A stretch of 64,000 nucleotides of DNA from Mariprofundus ferrinatatus (GCF_002795825.1 NZ_CP018800.1:1612001-1676000), one strand, 5' to 3'. Positions 26,642 through 35,868 are shown, numbered from the stretch's first letter. Notes: generated from the letters alone by a model not told the origin. Made by a program: numbers and translations.

Positions 26642-27535
26642 TTAAGCAAGCTCCAGCCGTTCGCCTTCGAATTCAAAAGATTCCATTACCCGGTATAGAT
26701 TATCGCGCGGTTCACCACTCATCGGCAACAGTGGCAGGCGCATTTCACCGCGCATCCAGCCGAGTGCAGCACAAGCAGCCTTCACCGGAATCGGATTGGA
26801 CTGCACGAAGAGCATGCGATTAAGTTCGCACATGGCAAACTGAGCAGCACGAGCGCGTGCCAGATCGCCCGCGCGCATGGCATCGGTCACAGCCAGCATC
26901 GTCCTGGGCGCAATATTGGAGACAACCGAGATCACCCCTTTGCCGCCCATTGCCATGAACGGCAACACAGATGCATCGTCTCCTGAATAGAATTCAATGC
27001 GATCGTTACAGGCAGCCAAGGTCTGGGCAAGTTGCTCCATGTTCGCCGTGGCATCCTTGATACCGACAATATTGGCAATATGGGAAAGTCTGCCGACAGT
27101 TTCCGGTAAAATATTGGAGTTGGTGCGTCCTGGAACATTGTAAACCAGTTGCGGCAGATGCACAGCATCGGCTACCGCCTTGTAGTGGCAGTAGATACCC
27201 TCCTGGGTCGGCTTGTTGTAATAGGGGGAGATCAGCAGCGCTGCATCGGCTCCAATCGCCTTTGCGGCAGCCGTCAGTTCAATCGATTCAGCCGTATTGT
27301 TGCTACCTGTTCCCGCAATCACCGGCACGCGGCCGGCCGCCTGTTCTACCGCAATACGAATCACCTGCTTGTGCTCATCGAATGAGAGCGTGGCCGCTTC
27401 ACCGGTTGTGCCGGCAGGAATCAGACCATTAACACCGGATTCAATCTGCCGTTCCAGATGCTCGCGAAACGCCTCTTCATCAATGTTTCCGTTCGAGAAT
27501 GGTGTGACCAGTGCGGTCATCGTACCATGGAACAT
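26642..27535 (-). CDS. dapA: 4-hydroxy-tetrahydrodipicolinate synthase
   Basis: A 297-residue class I aldolase condensing pyruvate with aspartate semialdehyde in the lysine and meso-diaminopimelate pathway. The signature GTTGEAATLSFDEH is visible. The catalytic tyrosine lies in YYNKPTQEG/YNVPGRT, and the Schiff-base lysine in IVGIKDATANM. Length is normal. ATG 27535 (MFHGTMTALVTPF) follows GGAGGCAGG; upstream in-frame sequence to 27577 runs through an inverted repeat and is not coding. The stop is 13 bases before the PrsK-like kinase, so this cell-wall precursor gene heads a signalling operon. Confidence 0.95.
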   Translation of the reverse strand: MFHGTMTALVTPFSNGNIDEEAFREHLERQIESGVNGLIPAGTTGEAATLSFDEHKQVIRIAVEQAAGRVPVIAGTGSNNTAESIELTAAAKAIGADAALLISPYYNKPTQEGIYCHYKAVADAVHLPQLVYNVPGRTNSNILPETVGRLSHIANIVGIKDATANMEQLAQTLAACNDRIEFYSGDDASVLPFMAMGGKGVISVVSNIAPRTMLAVTDAMRAGDLARARAAQFAMCELNRMLFVQSNPIPVKAACAALGWMRGEMRLPLLPMSGEPRDNLYRVMESFEFEGERLELA

Positions 27536-27550
27536 GCCTGCCTCCGAATT

Positions 27551-27593
27551 ATGACCCCCTGAGTGCACACCGCGCACTGTTGACAGGGGTCAT
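27551..27593. promoter_or_regulatory. nested inverted repeat between dapA and purT
   Basis: ATGACCCC (27551-27558) is repeated inverted as GGGGTCAT (27586-27593). Inside it AGTGC (62-66 of 275xx) faces GCACT (74-78). The outer arm ends 16 bases before the dapA ATG, next to its ribosome binding site. In dapA mRNA it would form a bipartite hairpin without a U-run, so an operator or a translation-control hairpin is more likely than a terminator. Confidence 0.5.
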
Positions 27594-27704
27594 CTCAATC
27601 TGCCTGAACTATAACCGCTTCATCTGTTCGAGAAAGGAGATATATTCGCCCCCGAGGACGAGCCGCCAAACAACGCCCCTCAGAACTGCAAACCTGGAGC
27701 CCCC

Positions 27705-28898
27705 ATGCCTACTTCATCAATCACCATCGGAACCCCTCTCTCATCCACTGCCAGGCGCGCCCTGCTGCTTGGGTCGGGTGAGCTTGGCAAAGAGGTTGCG
27801 ATCGAACTGCAGCGCTTCGGGATCGAGGTGATCGCTGTAGACCGTTATGCCAATGCTCCGGCCATGCAGGTGGCACACCGCAGCCATGTGATCGACATGC
27901 TCGATGCAACAGCCTTACGTTCGTTGATCGAAAGCGAGCAGCCGCATTTTATTATTCCTGAGGTGGAAGCGATTGCCACCGCCACACTGATTGAACTCGA
28001 GGATGAGGGTTTTACAGTTATCCCTTCGGCACGCGCCGCCAACCTGACCATGAATCGCGAAGGCATTCGTCGCCTTGCTGCAGAAGAGCTGGGGCTACCC
28101 ACCTCCTCCTATCGCTTTGCAGCCAGTGAGGAGGAGTTCAGGTTGGCTGTTGCAGCAATAGGTATGCCCTGTATCGTCAAACCGATAATGAGTTCATCAG
28201 GTAAAGGGCAGAGCCTGATTCGTAGCGAAGCAGATATTGCTGCAGCCTGGATTTATGCTCAGGAAGGAGGAAGGGCCGGACGCGGCAAAGTGATTATCGA
28301 AGGCTTCGTCGATTTCGATTATGAAATCACCCTGCTCACCATCCGTCATACCGGAGGCACCTCTTTCTGTGATCCGATTGGTCATACCCAGATTGATGGC
28401 GATTACCGGGAGTCGTGGCAGCCGCAAGCGATGAGCGACACCGCGCTGGCCGAAGCCCAGAGGATCGGCCATCTCATTACTGAAAACCTGGGCGGTTTCG
28501 GCCTGTTCGGGGTAGAGCTGTTCATCAAAGGAGACCGGGTCTGGTTCAGTGAGGTGTCACCCAGGCCGCATGATACCGGCATGGTAACCATGATCTCCCA
28601 GGATATTTCCGAATTTGCACTGCATGTACGCGCCATCCTTGGACTGGCGATCCCGAATATTGCACAGCACGGCCCATCCGCCTCATATGCTATTGTCGCG
28701 GAAGGAGAGTCTGACTTGCTCGCGTTCGGGAATCTTGGTACAGCACTGGCCGAGCCCGACACTCAACTGCGGCTGTTCGGGAAACCGGGGCTGAACGGCA
28801 AGCGACGCATGGCCGTTACCCTTGCCAGGGATGAGAGCATTGAGGCCGCAAGGGCAAAAGCGCGCCGGATCGCGGATACTATCCGGCTTATCTACTAG
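27705..28898 (+). CDS. purT: formate-dependent phosphoribosylglycinamide formyltransferase
   Basis: A 397-residue ATP-grasp enzyme making formyl-GAR from GAR, formate and ATP in purine synthesis, the folate-independent alternative to PurN. Recognisable segments: the N-terminal [36 protein letters not shown] (ATP binding), [13 protein letters not shown], and the catalytic [14 protein letters not shown]. Length matches the E. coli enzyme. GGAG lies five bases before the ATG. The last four bases overlap the convergent unknown gene. Confidence 0.95.
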   Translation: MPTSSITIGTPLSSTARRALLLGSGELGKEVAIELQRFGIEVIAVDRYANAPAMQVAHRSHVIDMLDATALRSLIESEQPHFIIPEVEAIATATLIELEDEGFTVIPSARAANLTMNREGIRRLAAEELGLPTSSYRFAASEEEFRLAVAAIGMPCIVKPIMSSSGKGQSLIRSEADIAAAWIYAQEGGRAGRGKVIIEGFVDFDYEITLLTIRHTGGTSFCDPIGHTQIDGDYRESWQPQAMSDTALAEAQRIGHLITENLGGFGLFGVELFIKGDRVWFSEVSPRPHDTGMVTMISQDISEFALHVRAILGLAIPNIAQHGPSASYAIVAEGESDLLAFGNLGTALAEPDTQLRLFGKPGLNGKRRMAVTLARDESIEAARAKARRIADTIRLIY

Positions 28899-29710
28899 GA
28901 GATCTTCTCCAACCCCTGATACTCCTCCACCTCGACATAGACGGATGCAGGATAGACCGGGCCGACATCGACAATCACCCAGCTGTCATCGCGCAGCCCC
29001 AGTTCGACATCGAAGACGTCGCCCTCCTCGATCATCTCGAGTATGACCTGCGGCAGGAGAACAGGGCCGATCTTCTCATTCATGTTATCAAAGTCGAAAA
29101 CAATCGATTTCGAATTAACCTCGACGATGCGCCCATGCCCCTCAACAAAGCGGGAGAAGCGCTTACCGCGCAGGCGCGGAGAGACGCCACCGCCGGTTCG
29201 GACAAAATGAAACAGCACCCGGGAAAGGCGCGCCACCCGAACTGCATCCGGAGCCACTTCGGCAAGCTCTTCATGAAAAGTACGGTACTCATCGTGACTG
29301 AACCAGCCTCGCTGATATATAAACTTGATCCATGCCTGCAGCACATTGGCAAAGGCCTGAATCAGCTCGGCATTGCTCGACTCGCGCACGGCGAACCAGC
29401 CGAGAAAATCGCGCAGGTGCTCAGGGTCAAGCGCATCCAGTGGCAGCATGCCAAGGTCGCTCGATGGCTCGACATCACCTTCGAGCAGGTCGGCCATATG
29501 CTGCTCCAGCCCCTCTTCCCATTCGGCAAAGTCAGCCTCATCGCTGAATTCAGTGTCCTGAAACAGATCGGAGTAGTGGATCAGATACTGCGACAGCATC
29601 TCCATGCACTGCTCCTCATAGGAGTGCACGGAAGAGTCGATGGAAAAGTGCGAAGACCGAGCCTGCACAAAATCATCCATCGCCTCCTGAAGCGTATGGG
29701 AACGGCTCAC
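28895..29710 (-). CDS. conserved-looking protein of unknown function
   Basis: A 271-residue acidic, soluble protein that I do not recognise. The first 170 residues look helical (for example [40 protein letters not shown]), with aromatic- and acid-rich stretches. The last 90 residues look like a small beta-barrel ([18 protein letters not shown]...[25 protein letters not shown]), possibly an OB-like fold. There is no signal peptide, membrane helix or metal motif. The start is uncertain: GTG 29710 has GATGAG upstream, while ATG 29680 has a strong AGGAGG but only two bases away. It overlaps purT convergently by four bases and is divergent from EF-P. Confidence 0.7.
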   Translation of the reverse strand: MSRSHTLQEAMDDFVQARSSHFSIDSSVHSYEEQCMEMLSQYLIHYSDLFQDTEFSDEADFAEWEEGLEQHMADLLEGDVEPSSDLGMLPLDALDPEHLRDFLGWFAVRESSNAELIQAFANVLQAWIKFIYQRGWFSHDEYRTFHEELAEVAPDAVRVARLSRVLFHFVRTGGGVSPRLRGKRFSRFVEGHGRIVEVNSKSIVFDFDNMNEKIGPVLLPQVILEMIEEGDVFDVELGLRDDSWVIVDVGPVYPASVYVEVEEYQGLEKIS

Positions 29711-29891
29711 TGGCTCATCTGCACAGATTGAATTTGATGGAAAACCATGATGACTCCCTGCAACGGCCAGAAGTGGCCTGCTGCGAATTGTTGCCGGAAA
29801 TGATGCAAATAGCTATTGTCCCGCCCCATTTCACAAGAGAGTTTGACTCTGACTGATCGCGACTCAGCAGAGCAACAACGAGGAAGTACCC

Positions 29892-30452
29892 ATGCAGATG
29901 AATGTAACCAGCGTAAGAGTCGGCAATATTCTCGAAATCGACAACGGTCTCTGGCGCGTAATGAAAGCCACCCATGTCACTCCGGGTAAAGGCGTGGCCT
30001 GCATGCAGCTTGAGATGCGCAATGTCGAAACCGGCACCAAAACCAACAAGCGCTTTAACTCGAGCGAACGTGTTGAGCGCGCCGTGCTCAGCCAGCGGGA
30101 TATGCAGTACCTCTACGCAGATGGCGATGACTACCATTTCATGGATATGGAGACCTACGACCAGATCACACTGAATTCAGAGATCCTGGAAGATGCGCTT
30201 GCCTACCTGCTGCCTGAGATGATGGTTCAGGTCGAGTTTCATGAAGATCGCCCCCTGAATGTAAAGTTACCGCAGACCGTGGTTCTCGAAGTTATCGAGT
30301 GCGATGCGGCACTGAAGGGACAGACTGCTACCAGCTCCTACAAACCTGGACGTCTGGAAACCGGAGCCTCAATCATGGTGCCGCCGTATCTGGAATCGGG
30401 CACTCGCGTGAAAGTTAATACCGAAACAGGTGAATTCGTCGAACGCGCCTGA
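29892..30452 (+). CDS. efp: translation elongation factor P
   Basis: A 186-residue EF-P that rescues ribosomes stalled at polyproline. The modified-residue loop is THVTPGKGVAC, with the acceptor lysine at K33, the position that EpmA/EpmB lysylate in E. coli. The lysine implies a lysyl-type or other lysine modification rather than arginine rhamnosylation. The three beta-barrel domains end with the conserved C-terminal SYKPGRLETGASIMVPPYLESG...VNTETGEFVERA. GAGGAAG precedes ATG 29892; the second ATG (residue 3) is also possible. Modification enzymes are not in the window. Confidence 0.97.
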   Translation: MQMNVTSVRVGNILEIDNGLWRVMKATHVTPGKGVACMQLEMRNVETGTKTNKRFNSSERVERAVLSQRDMQYLYADGDDYHFMDMETYDQITLNSEILEDALAYLLPEMMVQVEFHEDRPLNVKLPQTVVLEVIECDAALKGQTATSSYKPGRLETGASIMVPPYLESGTRVKVNTETGEFVERA

Positions 30453-30483
30453 TCGAAATTCACAACATACTTGAAAAGATAAG

Positions 30484-30512
30484 CGCGGCCCTGAAGAGGG
30501 CCGCGTTTTTTT
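30484..30512. terminator. efp terminator
   Basis: A nine-pair stem CGCGGCCCT / AGGGCCGCG with a GAAG loop is followed by seven T. It lies between efp and the convergent marR-like gene. The strong U-run serves the plus strand. Confidence 0.92.
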
Positions 30513-30525
30513 GTGCAGAAACCGC

Positions 30526-30993
30526 TTATTTGCAGGAACTTTCCCTGACGTTCTTAAGCATGCGACCGAGCACATCACGGGCAAGCATGAACTCCTCCTG
30601 GCTGATGCCGCTATAAGCCTGACTGAGTATATCAATAAGGCCCGGATGCAACGTCTCTGCCGCCTTTTTTCCCACCTTGGTCAGGCAGACGCGCATGACT
30701 CGGCGATCTTTCTCATCACTGCTGCGAACCACCAGATCCTTGCTACTAAGACTGTTGATAAGTCGCGTGATCACTGCCTTATCCTTGGCCAGCGTGTCTC
30801 CCAGCTCCTTCTGAGAAAGACCTGACCTGTCACCGGACTGATAAACAATCATCAGCAGAGCCAGTTCATCGGCGGTAATAGGGTAACCGGACGCAGCGCA
30901 CTGCTCGGCCAGCCTCTGGCGCAGCGCATACATCAGATGATGAATAAGGTATCCCAATCCATCTTCAAACCGTTTTGGCATTTCAATACCCAT
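30526..30993 (-). CDS. MarR family transcriptional regulator
   Basis: About 155 residues, a winged-helix MarR dimer. The core shows LALLMIVYQSGDRSGLSQKELGDTLAKDKAVITRLINSL (recognition helix region) and the wing motif DEKDRRVMRVCLT. It is divergent from a TolC/RND efflux operon, the classic arrangement for a repressor of efflux relieved by small molecules. The start is set at ATG 30993; ATG 30981 (MPKRFEDG) with AGGGATGGG upstream is equally plausible. Repeated GTTGAC boxes in the divergent region are candidate operators. Confidence 0.88.
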   Translation of the reverse strand: MGIEMPKRFEDGLGYLIHHLMYALRQRLAEQCAASGYPITADELALLMIVYQSGDRSGLSQKELGDTLAKDKAVITRLINSLSSKDLVVRSSDEKDRRVMRVCLTKVGKKAAETLHPGLIDILSQAYSGISQEEFMLARDVLGRMLKNVRESSCK

Positions 30994-31015
30994 CCCTGAA
31001 CCATAATCAAAAAAG

Positions 31016-31038
31016 GTTGACCTTGCCAACAGTTGACA
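31016..31038. promoter_or_regulatory. candidate MarR operator and efflux promoter region
   Basis: GTTGAC occurs at 31016-31021 and 31032-31037, 16 bases apart, with an inverted GTTG...CAAC pair inside (31016-31030). The second copy is extended to TTGACA (31033-31038), a perfect -35 for the efflux operon. The matching -10 is poor (CATTCA-like). Repressor binding here would block both directions. Confidence 0.4.
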
Positions 31039-31106
31039 TCATCAATTTTTTACCAAGCATTCATCTTAGATACGTAAAGTGCGATTTTTTCTGTGAAGGG
31101 AGCCAT

Positions 31107-32591
31107 ATGAGCATATCGTTCTACCGTATGATTTTCACCACTCTGCTGTTTGCCGGCATAACTCTGCCTGCCATGGCCGAAGAGATGGATCTGAAAAGAG
31201 CGATTGAAACAGTCATTGCCAAACACCCTGATCTGGAGATCAAGCGTATTGACCGTCAGATTGCCCAAAGTGGCATCAGGTCTGTTGAAGGAATGCTCGA
31301 TCCGGTGATAACCGCCCGCATAGGTGCCAGCGAGGAGACCACTCCAACTTCCAGCAGCTTTCAACCCTCCGAAACCCGGCTTGGCCAGCTCTCAGGCAGC
31401 ATAGCCAAACCACTTGAGAATGGCGGCACACTGGGGGCTAATTTCAAATACAACCGCACCAGTCAGGCCTACCCGCCATCGCCTCTGGCTGCCCAGCTCA
31501 ATGCTTTCAATCCGGCCTACCGCAACCAGATCAATCTGAACTACCGTCACCCGCTCCTGAAAGGCAACGACCGGCCCGACTACAGCCAGTCGCTGTTGGC
31601 CAACGAGGCCGGCCTGCGCACAGCCGATCTGCAGCAGGTTGTAACCGCCCGCATGCTGGCGCTGAATACCACCAACGCATGGTATCAGCTCGCCTCCGAC
31701 GATATCAGCATCCGTATTGCCGAACAGGCGGTGCAGCGCGCCAGAGATCTGCTTGCTTACCAGCGCGTACGTGAGGGGTTCGGCTTAATCGAAACCGCGG
31801 ATCGCCTGCAGGCGGAAGCGCTGCTGGCGGCACGTAAGACAGACCAGCAGCGAGCGCATGCACGCCGGGCATCCAGCCAGAACAATCTGAACCGACTGAT
31901 GCTTCGCAATCCGGAGAGTGATATCACACTGCAGAACGAACCCGTCACGGAATTCACTATCCCTTCCATGCAACTGGCGCGAGAGGTTGCCGAACAGAAG
32001 AGAGTTGAATTAAAACTGCTGCAGGCACAGCTGGACTCTGCAGAAGCGCAACTCGCAATCGCACGCAACAATGACAATATGCAACTGGATCTGGTCGCAG
32101 AGATCGGCACCCGGGCACTTGATACCAGTGCAGGCGGGGCCGCAGCCGGTGGCTTCAGCCCCAACGACCACTACGCAGCACTCTCTGTCGAGTTGTCTGA
32201 AGTGCTTGGTCGAAATTCTGCGCGCGCCGCTGTCCGGAAAGCTGAACTGCAGAGGCAGCGCATCATTGCACAACGCGCAAGCACCCTTGAACAGATCGGC
32301 AATGACCTTGCCACCGCCATTACTTCGTTGCGCAATGGCAGACCCACACTTGAGGCAGCCCGCAGACAGGCTGAAGCTGAACGGCGAAAATTCAGAGCCG
32401 AAATGAAGCGCTATCGCGAAGGGCGCTCCGACACCGCCACGCTGGTGCAGTTTGAAGGCGAATTGCTGAGTGCTGAACTCAATGCCGATCTACAGGCACT
32501 TACCCTCCAACTGGCAGCCACACAGCTGCGCTGGGCAGAAGGTAGCCTGCTTGAATCGCTGCATATCGACATCAGTGGCAACGGACAATAA
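31107..32591 (+). CDS. TolC-family outer-membrane efflux protein
   Basis: A 494-residue outer-membrane factor. A signal peptide (FTTLLFAGITLPAMAEE) is followed by two repeats of the TolC alpha-barrel/beta-barrel unit with long Gln/Ala-rich coiled coils (about 100-300 and 320-490). It should form the trimeric exit channel for the RND pump encoded three bases downstream. ATG 31107 begins the signal peptide behind AAGGGAG; the frame extends upstream to 30975 but that part is not coding. No periplasmic adaptor gene lies on either side. Confidence 0.88.
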   Translation: MSISFYRMIFTTLLFAGITLPAMAEEMDLKRAIETVIAKHPDLEIKRIDRQIAQSGIRSVEGMLDPVITARIGASEETTPTSSSFQPSETRLGQLSGSIAKPLENGGTLGANFKYNRTSQAYPPSPLAAQLNAFNPAYRNQINLNYRHPLLKGNDRPDYSQSLLANEAGLRTADLQQVVTARMLALNTTNAWYQLASDDISIRIAEQAVQRARDLLAYQRVREGFGLIETADRLQAEALLAARKTDQQRAHARRASSQNNLNRLMLRNPESDITLQNEPVTEFTIPSMQLAREVAEQKRVELKLLQAQLDSAEAQLAIARNNDNMQLDLVAEIGTRALDTSAGGAAAGGFSPNDHYAALSVELSEVLGRNSARAAVRKAELQRQRIIAQRASTLEQIGNDLATAITSLRNGRPTLEAARRQAEAERRKFRAEMKRYREGRSDTATLVQFEGELLSAELNADLQALTLQLAATQLRWAEGSLLESLHIDISGNGQ

Positions 32592-32594
32592 TTC

Positions 32595-35500
32595 ATGAAA
32601 AATATGATCGCCTACTTCGTCAGGCATGGGGTTCTGGTCAACCTCACCTCCATCATTCTGCTGCTGGGTGGAATCTATGCAGGCATCAGCATGCAACGCG
32701 AAGCATTCCCGAGCGTGAATTTCGATGTGATTGCCGTTTCCGGTGCCTATCCGGGCGCCGCCCCTCGTGAAGTGGAGCGGCTGATGGTTGCCCCGATCGA
32801 GCAGGAGCTTAAGGGGATCGACGGTATCAATGTGATCCGTTCCACCGCCTTCTCCGGCACCATGCAGATCACCATTGAGGTTGACCCCAATTTTGCCGAC
32901 CGCTCGCGTCTCGTTTCAGATATTCAACAGGCGATCAACCGTGCTGATCTCCCGATCGACCTCCCTTTCGATCCGACCATCATGGAGGTAAAATCGGAAC
33001 AGACGCCTGTTCTCACCTTCTCCATTTTCGGCGATTTCGAAGATCTGGAGCTCAAACATTTAAGCTCGCAGATCGAGGATGATATCCGCGATATCGGAGG
33101 TGTTGCCAACGTCTTCGTTCAGGGTAGCCGCAAAGAGGAGATCCGCATTGTTCCTAATCCGGAGAAGATGCGCGCCAGTCGTGTTTCGATCAACGATATC
33201 ATCGCACTGGTCAAGGGTTGGAATGTAAATGCGCCGGGTGGTCGTCTGAAGGAGCCCGACGGTCAGAGCATTATCCGTATTACCGGTGAATTTGTATCGG
33301 CTGCAGATGCAGGCAACCTTGTCCTGCGCTCCAATGAGAAGGGGCAGGCGCTCTATCTGAAGGATGTCGCGGATGTCACCGAAACGCTTGAGCGTCCCTA
33401 CCGCTACGTCGGCGCCAAGGGCGACCCGGCGATTACGATGATCGTCATTAAAAAGGGCGATGCTGATATTATCGATCTGGTGGATCGGGTGCGTGACTAT
33501 CTTGGTACAATCCCACAGAAATACGGCGAAAAAGTGAACGTCAGTGCCTACAATGACTTCTCCACCATTACCCGGCTTCGGCTGGGTGTTCTTACCAGCA
33601 ACGGCACCATAGGTCTGGCACTCGTTCTGGTTATGCTGATGCTCTTCCTGCGCCCGGCCGTTGCACTGACAACCGCATGGGGACTGCCGATCATCTTCTT
33701 CGCCGGCATCGGCGTCCTCTACGCCATGGGTATAACCCTCAACCTGCTGGTGATGTTCGGCTTTATTATGGTGCTGGGACTGATGGTCGATGATGCGATC
33801 ATTATCGGTGAGAACGCCACCTATCACATGGAGCGGGGCCTCTCGCCCGAACAGGCTGCCATTGAAGGAACCTATGAACTGATCGGACCGGTTACTGCAA
33901 CCGTACTGACCACGATCGTCGCATTCATGCCGCTGCTGTTCATGGATGGAATTATCGGCAAATTTATTGCCAATATTCCACTGGTGGTAGTCATTCTGCT
34001 TGCTTTTTCATGGTTCGAAGCGATCTTTATCCTGCCCAACCACATCCGTGATGTGGCCAATCCCAACAAACATCCGAAAGAGAGAACGCTCTTTATCTGG
34101 ATCACCAATATCTATACCTGGCTGCTTGAGAAGGCTGTCAAGCTGCGTTACCTCACCATACTGCTTACCGTTGCAGGCCTGATTGCCGCCTTTGCTCTGG
34201 CCGGCACGATGAAGTTCCAGCTCTTCCCTTCCGGTGCAGAGAGCACCTTTTACCTGCGCCTCACCATGCCGACCGGCACAACATTGGAAGAGATGCGCGA
34301 CACCCTGAAGAAGCTCGATACCGAGGTGCGTAAACGCATCGATCCGGCGATCCTGGAAACCACCACGATGATTGCCGGCGAAAACAGTGCCGACCAGCGG
34401 GAAGCATTGAAACAGATCGGCGATCGCTTCGGCTTCGAACGCATTATCCTGATCCCGTTCACTGAGCGCGATGTGAAGGCACACGATGTCATGAGCCTGC
34501 TCAAAGAGGAGATACCGCCCCTCTTCCAGAATGTGGACATCAGCTTCGCCATGGAGAGTCCCGGCCCTCCGGTCGGCCGCGCCCTGCAGGTGGAGCTGAC
34601 CGGCGGCGATGAAGCAACAATGTCACGGGTTGCCGAGCGACTGATCGCCATGCTTGCGACTATCAATGGCGTCTATGCGGTAGAGAGCGATCTGGAACCG
34701 GGAGATCCCGAGATCCGTATTGTGATGGATCGCAAACTGGCGGCATATGCAGGAGTTGATCTGGCCACTGCTGGAACACATATCCGGGCGGCATTCGACG
34801 GCCTGCGTGTCTCAACAATCAAGCGCGGCAAAGAGGAGATAGATGTTACGGTTCGCTATCCCGAGGCCTCCCAACACGATGTCGACACGTTGATGAAGCT
34901 TGAGATCCCCAACAAGAGGGGAGGCCTGATTCCGCTGCACCGCATCGCCAAACTTGAGGAGCACGAAGGCACCAGCAGCATCCGCCATAAGGATGCCAGG
35001 CGCGTGATCAATGTCTCTGCCGAGGTGGATAAGAAGAACATTACCTCAAAGGAACTTAACGATATCGTACTCGAGAATAAGCAGAAGTGGCTCGCAGGTG
35101 ATGCGGAGGCGGTTCACTTCAATCTTGGTGGTGAACAGGAGAAGACTGACGAGTCAGTACGCGGACTGGTATTCAGCTTCCTCTTCGCCCTGCTTGGTAT
35201 TTTTTCCATCCTCGCCGTGCAGTTTAACCGCGTCGGCTATCCCATCCTCGTCATGCTGGCCATCCCTTTCGGAGTAATCGGTATTGTTGTCGGATTCTTC
35301 CTGCACGGTGCCCCTCTCTCATTCATGGCAATGATGGGGTTTGTGGCACTGACCGGCGTAGTGGTTAACTCATCACTGGTGATGGCCGTGTTTATCCAGC
35401 GTCAGATCCTTGATGGTGTGCCTTGGCGCAATGCGATTATCGAGAGCGGCAAACGCCGGTTGCGCGCCGTACTGCTAACAGCCATTACAACCGTGGTAGG

Positions 35501-35690
35501 ACTTCTGCCGACCGCATACGGCTGGGGAGGCCACGATCCATTCGTTGCACCAATGGCGCTGGCGCTCTCCTGGGGCCTGATGTTCTCAACCATCATCACG
35601 CTCTTCTCAGTGCCGGCTGCACTAGGCATTGCCATGGATATCAAGCACAGGGTGCAGAGAATGATGGGAAGAAAGGTGACGCAAAACTGA
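32595..35690 (+). CDS. RND family efflux permease (AcrB-like)
   Basis: A 1,031-residue proton-driven trimeric exporter of the HAE1/CusA-like RND superfamily. Twelve membrane helices are arranged as 1+5 then 1+5, with two large periplasmic loops. The proton-relay aspartates are D399 and D400 in GLMVDDAIIIGEN, and the mirrored GVVVNSSLVMAV segment lies in the second half. The N-terminal FVRHGVLVNLTSI and REAFPSVNFDVIAV belong to the broad AcrB-like group that includes many uncharacterised pumps. It is coupled to the TolC-like gene. Substrates are unknown. The usual membrane fusion protein is missing from this operon. Confidence 0.9.
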   Translation: MKNMIAYFVRHGVLVNLTSIILLLGGIYAGISMQREAFPSVNFDVIAVSGAYPGAAPREVERLMVAPIEQELKGIDGINVIRSTAFSGTMQITIEVDPNFADRSRLVSDIQQAINRADLPIDLPFDPTIMEVKSEQTPVLTFSIFGDFEDLELKHLSSQIEDDIRDIGGVANVFVQGSRKEEIRIVPNPEKMRASRVSINDIIALVKGWNVNAPGGRLKEPDGQSIIRITGEFVSAADAGNLVLRSNEKGQALYLKDVADVTETLERPYRYVGAKGDPAITMIVIKKGDADIIDLVDRVRDYLGTIPQKYGEKVNVSAYNDFSTITRLRLGVLTSNGTIGLALVLVMLMLFLRPAVALTTAWGLPIIFFAGIGVLYAMGITLNLLVMFGFIMVLGLMVDDAIIIGENATYHMERGLSPEQAAIEGTYELIGPVTATVLTTIVAFMPLLFMDGIIGKFIANIPLVVVILLAFSWFEAIFILPNHIRDVANPNKHPKERTLFIWITNIYTWLLEKAVKLRYLTILLTVAGLIAAFALAGTMKFQLFPSGAESTFYLRLTMPTGTTLEEMRDTLKKLDTEVRKRIDPAILETTTMIAGENSADQREALKQIGDRFGFERIILIPFTERDVKAHDVMSLLKEEIPPLFQNVDISFAMESPGPPVGRALQVELTGGDEATMSRVAERLIAMLATINGVYAVESDLEPGDPEIRIVMDRKLAAYAGVDLATAGTHIRAAFDGLRVSTIKRGKEEIDVTVRYPEASQHDVDTLMKLEIPNKRGGLIPLHRIAKLEEHEGTSSIRHKDARRVINVSAEVDKKNITSKELNDIVLENKQKWLAGDAEAVHFNLGGEQEKTDESVRGLVFSFLFALLGIFSILAVQFNRVGYPILVMLAIPFGVIGIVVGFFLHGAPLSFMAMMGFVALTGVVVNSSLVMAVFIQRQILDGVPWRNAIIESGKRRLRAVLLTAITTVVGLLPTAYGWGGHDPFVAPMALALSWGLMFSTIITLFSVPAALGIAMDIKHRVQRMMGRKVTQN

Positions 35691-35714
35691 TATTATCGCA
35701 CTGTTTTACTCGGG

Positions 35715-35723
35715 TATTATAAA
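35715..35723 (+). promoter_or_regulatory. possible -10 region of the second C-rich-loop RNA
   Basis: The sequence TATTATAAA offers two overlapping -10 matches. It lies about ten bases before the proposed transcript start and 25 bases after the RND permease stop. No good -35 is visible. Confidence 0.35.
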
Positions 35724-35729
35724 TATTTT

Positions 35730-35868
35730 TTAATGCCGGATTCACCGCCTTCTCATTGCAGCACCGCTAAAGTCCGCATTGTCTGGTGTCACCCTCCCTC
35801 CCCTCCCTCCCCGACATCAGACACCCTTTAAGATAAAGGCTCCGTGAAAACGGGGCCTTTATCGTTTT
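35730..35868 (+). ncRNA. putative small RNA with C-rich loop hairpin and GNRA-loop terminator
   Basis: Between the RND permease and waaA there is no protein frame but two strong hairpins. Hairpin A pairs GTCTGGTGTC (35781-35790) with GACATCAGAC (35813-35822), ten pairs with one G-U. It encloses a 22-base loop of only C and T after the first A. Hairpin B (35832-35845 with 35850-35863) is a 14-pair stem with one G-U, closed by GAAA and followed by GTTTT, a terminator. The layout resembles the candidate at 17371-17489: the loop carries repeated CCCTCC units, complementary to Shine-Dalgarno sequences. The 5' end is a guess. An alternative is a terminator plus leader structure upstream of waaA. 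Confidence 0.5.

Noticed and set aside
30975-31106. 44-codon extension of the TolC-like gene
   Set aside because: It runs over the divergent promoter/operator region and the signal peptide begins at 31107.
32595-35690. Metal (CusA-type) specificity for the RND pump
   Set aside because: No methionine-cluster pathway or adjacent metal-resistance gene is visible, so substrate was left open.
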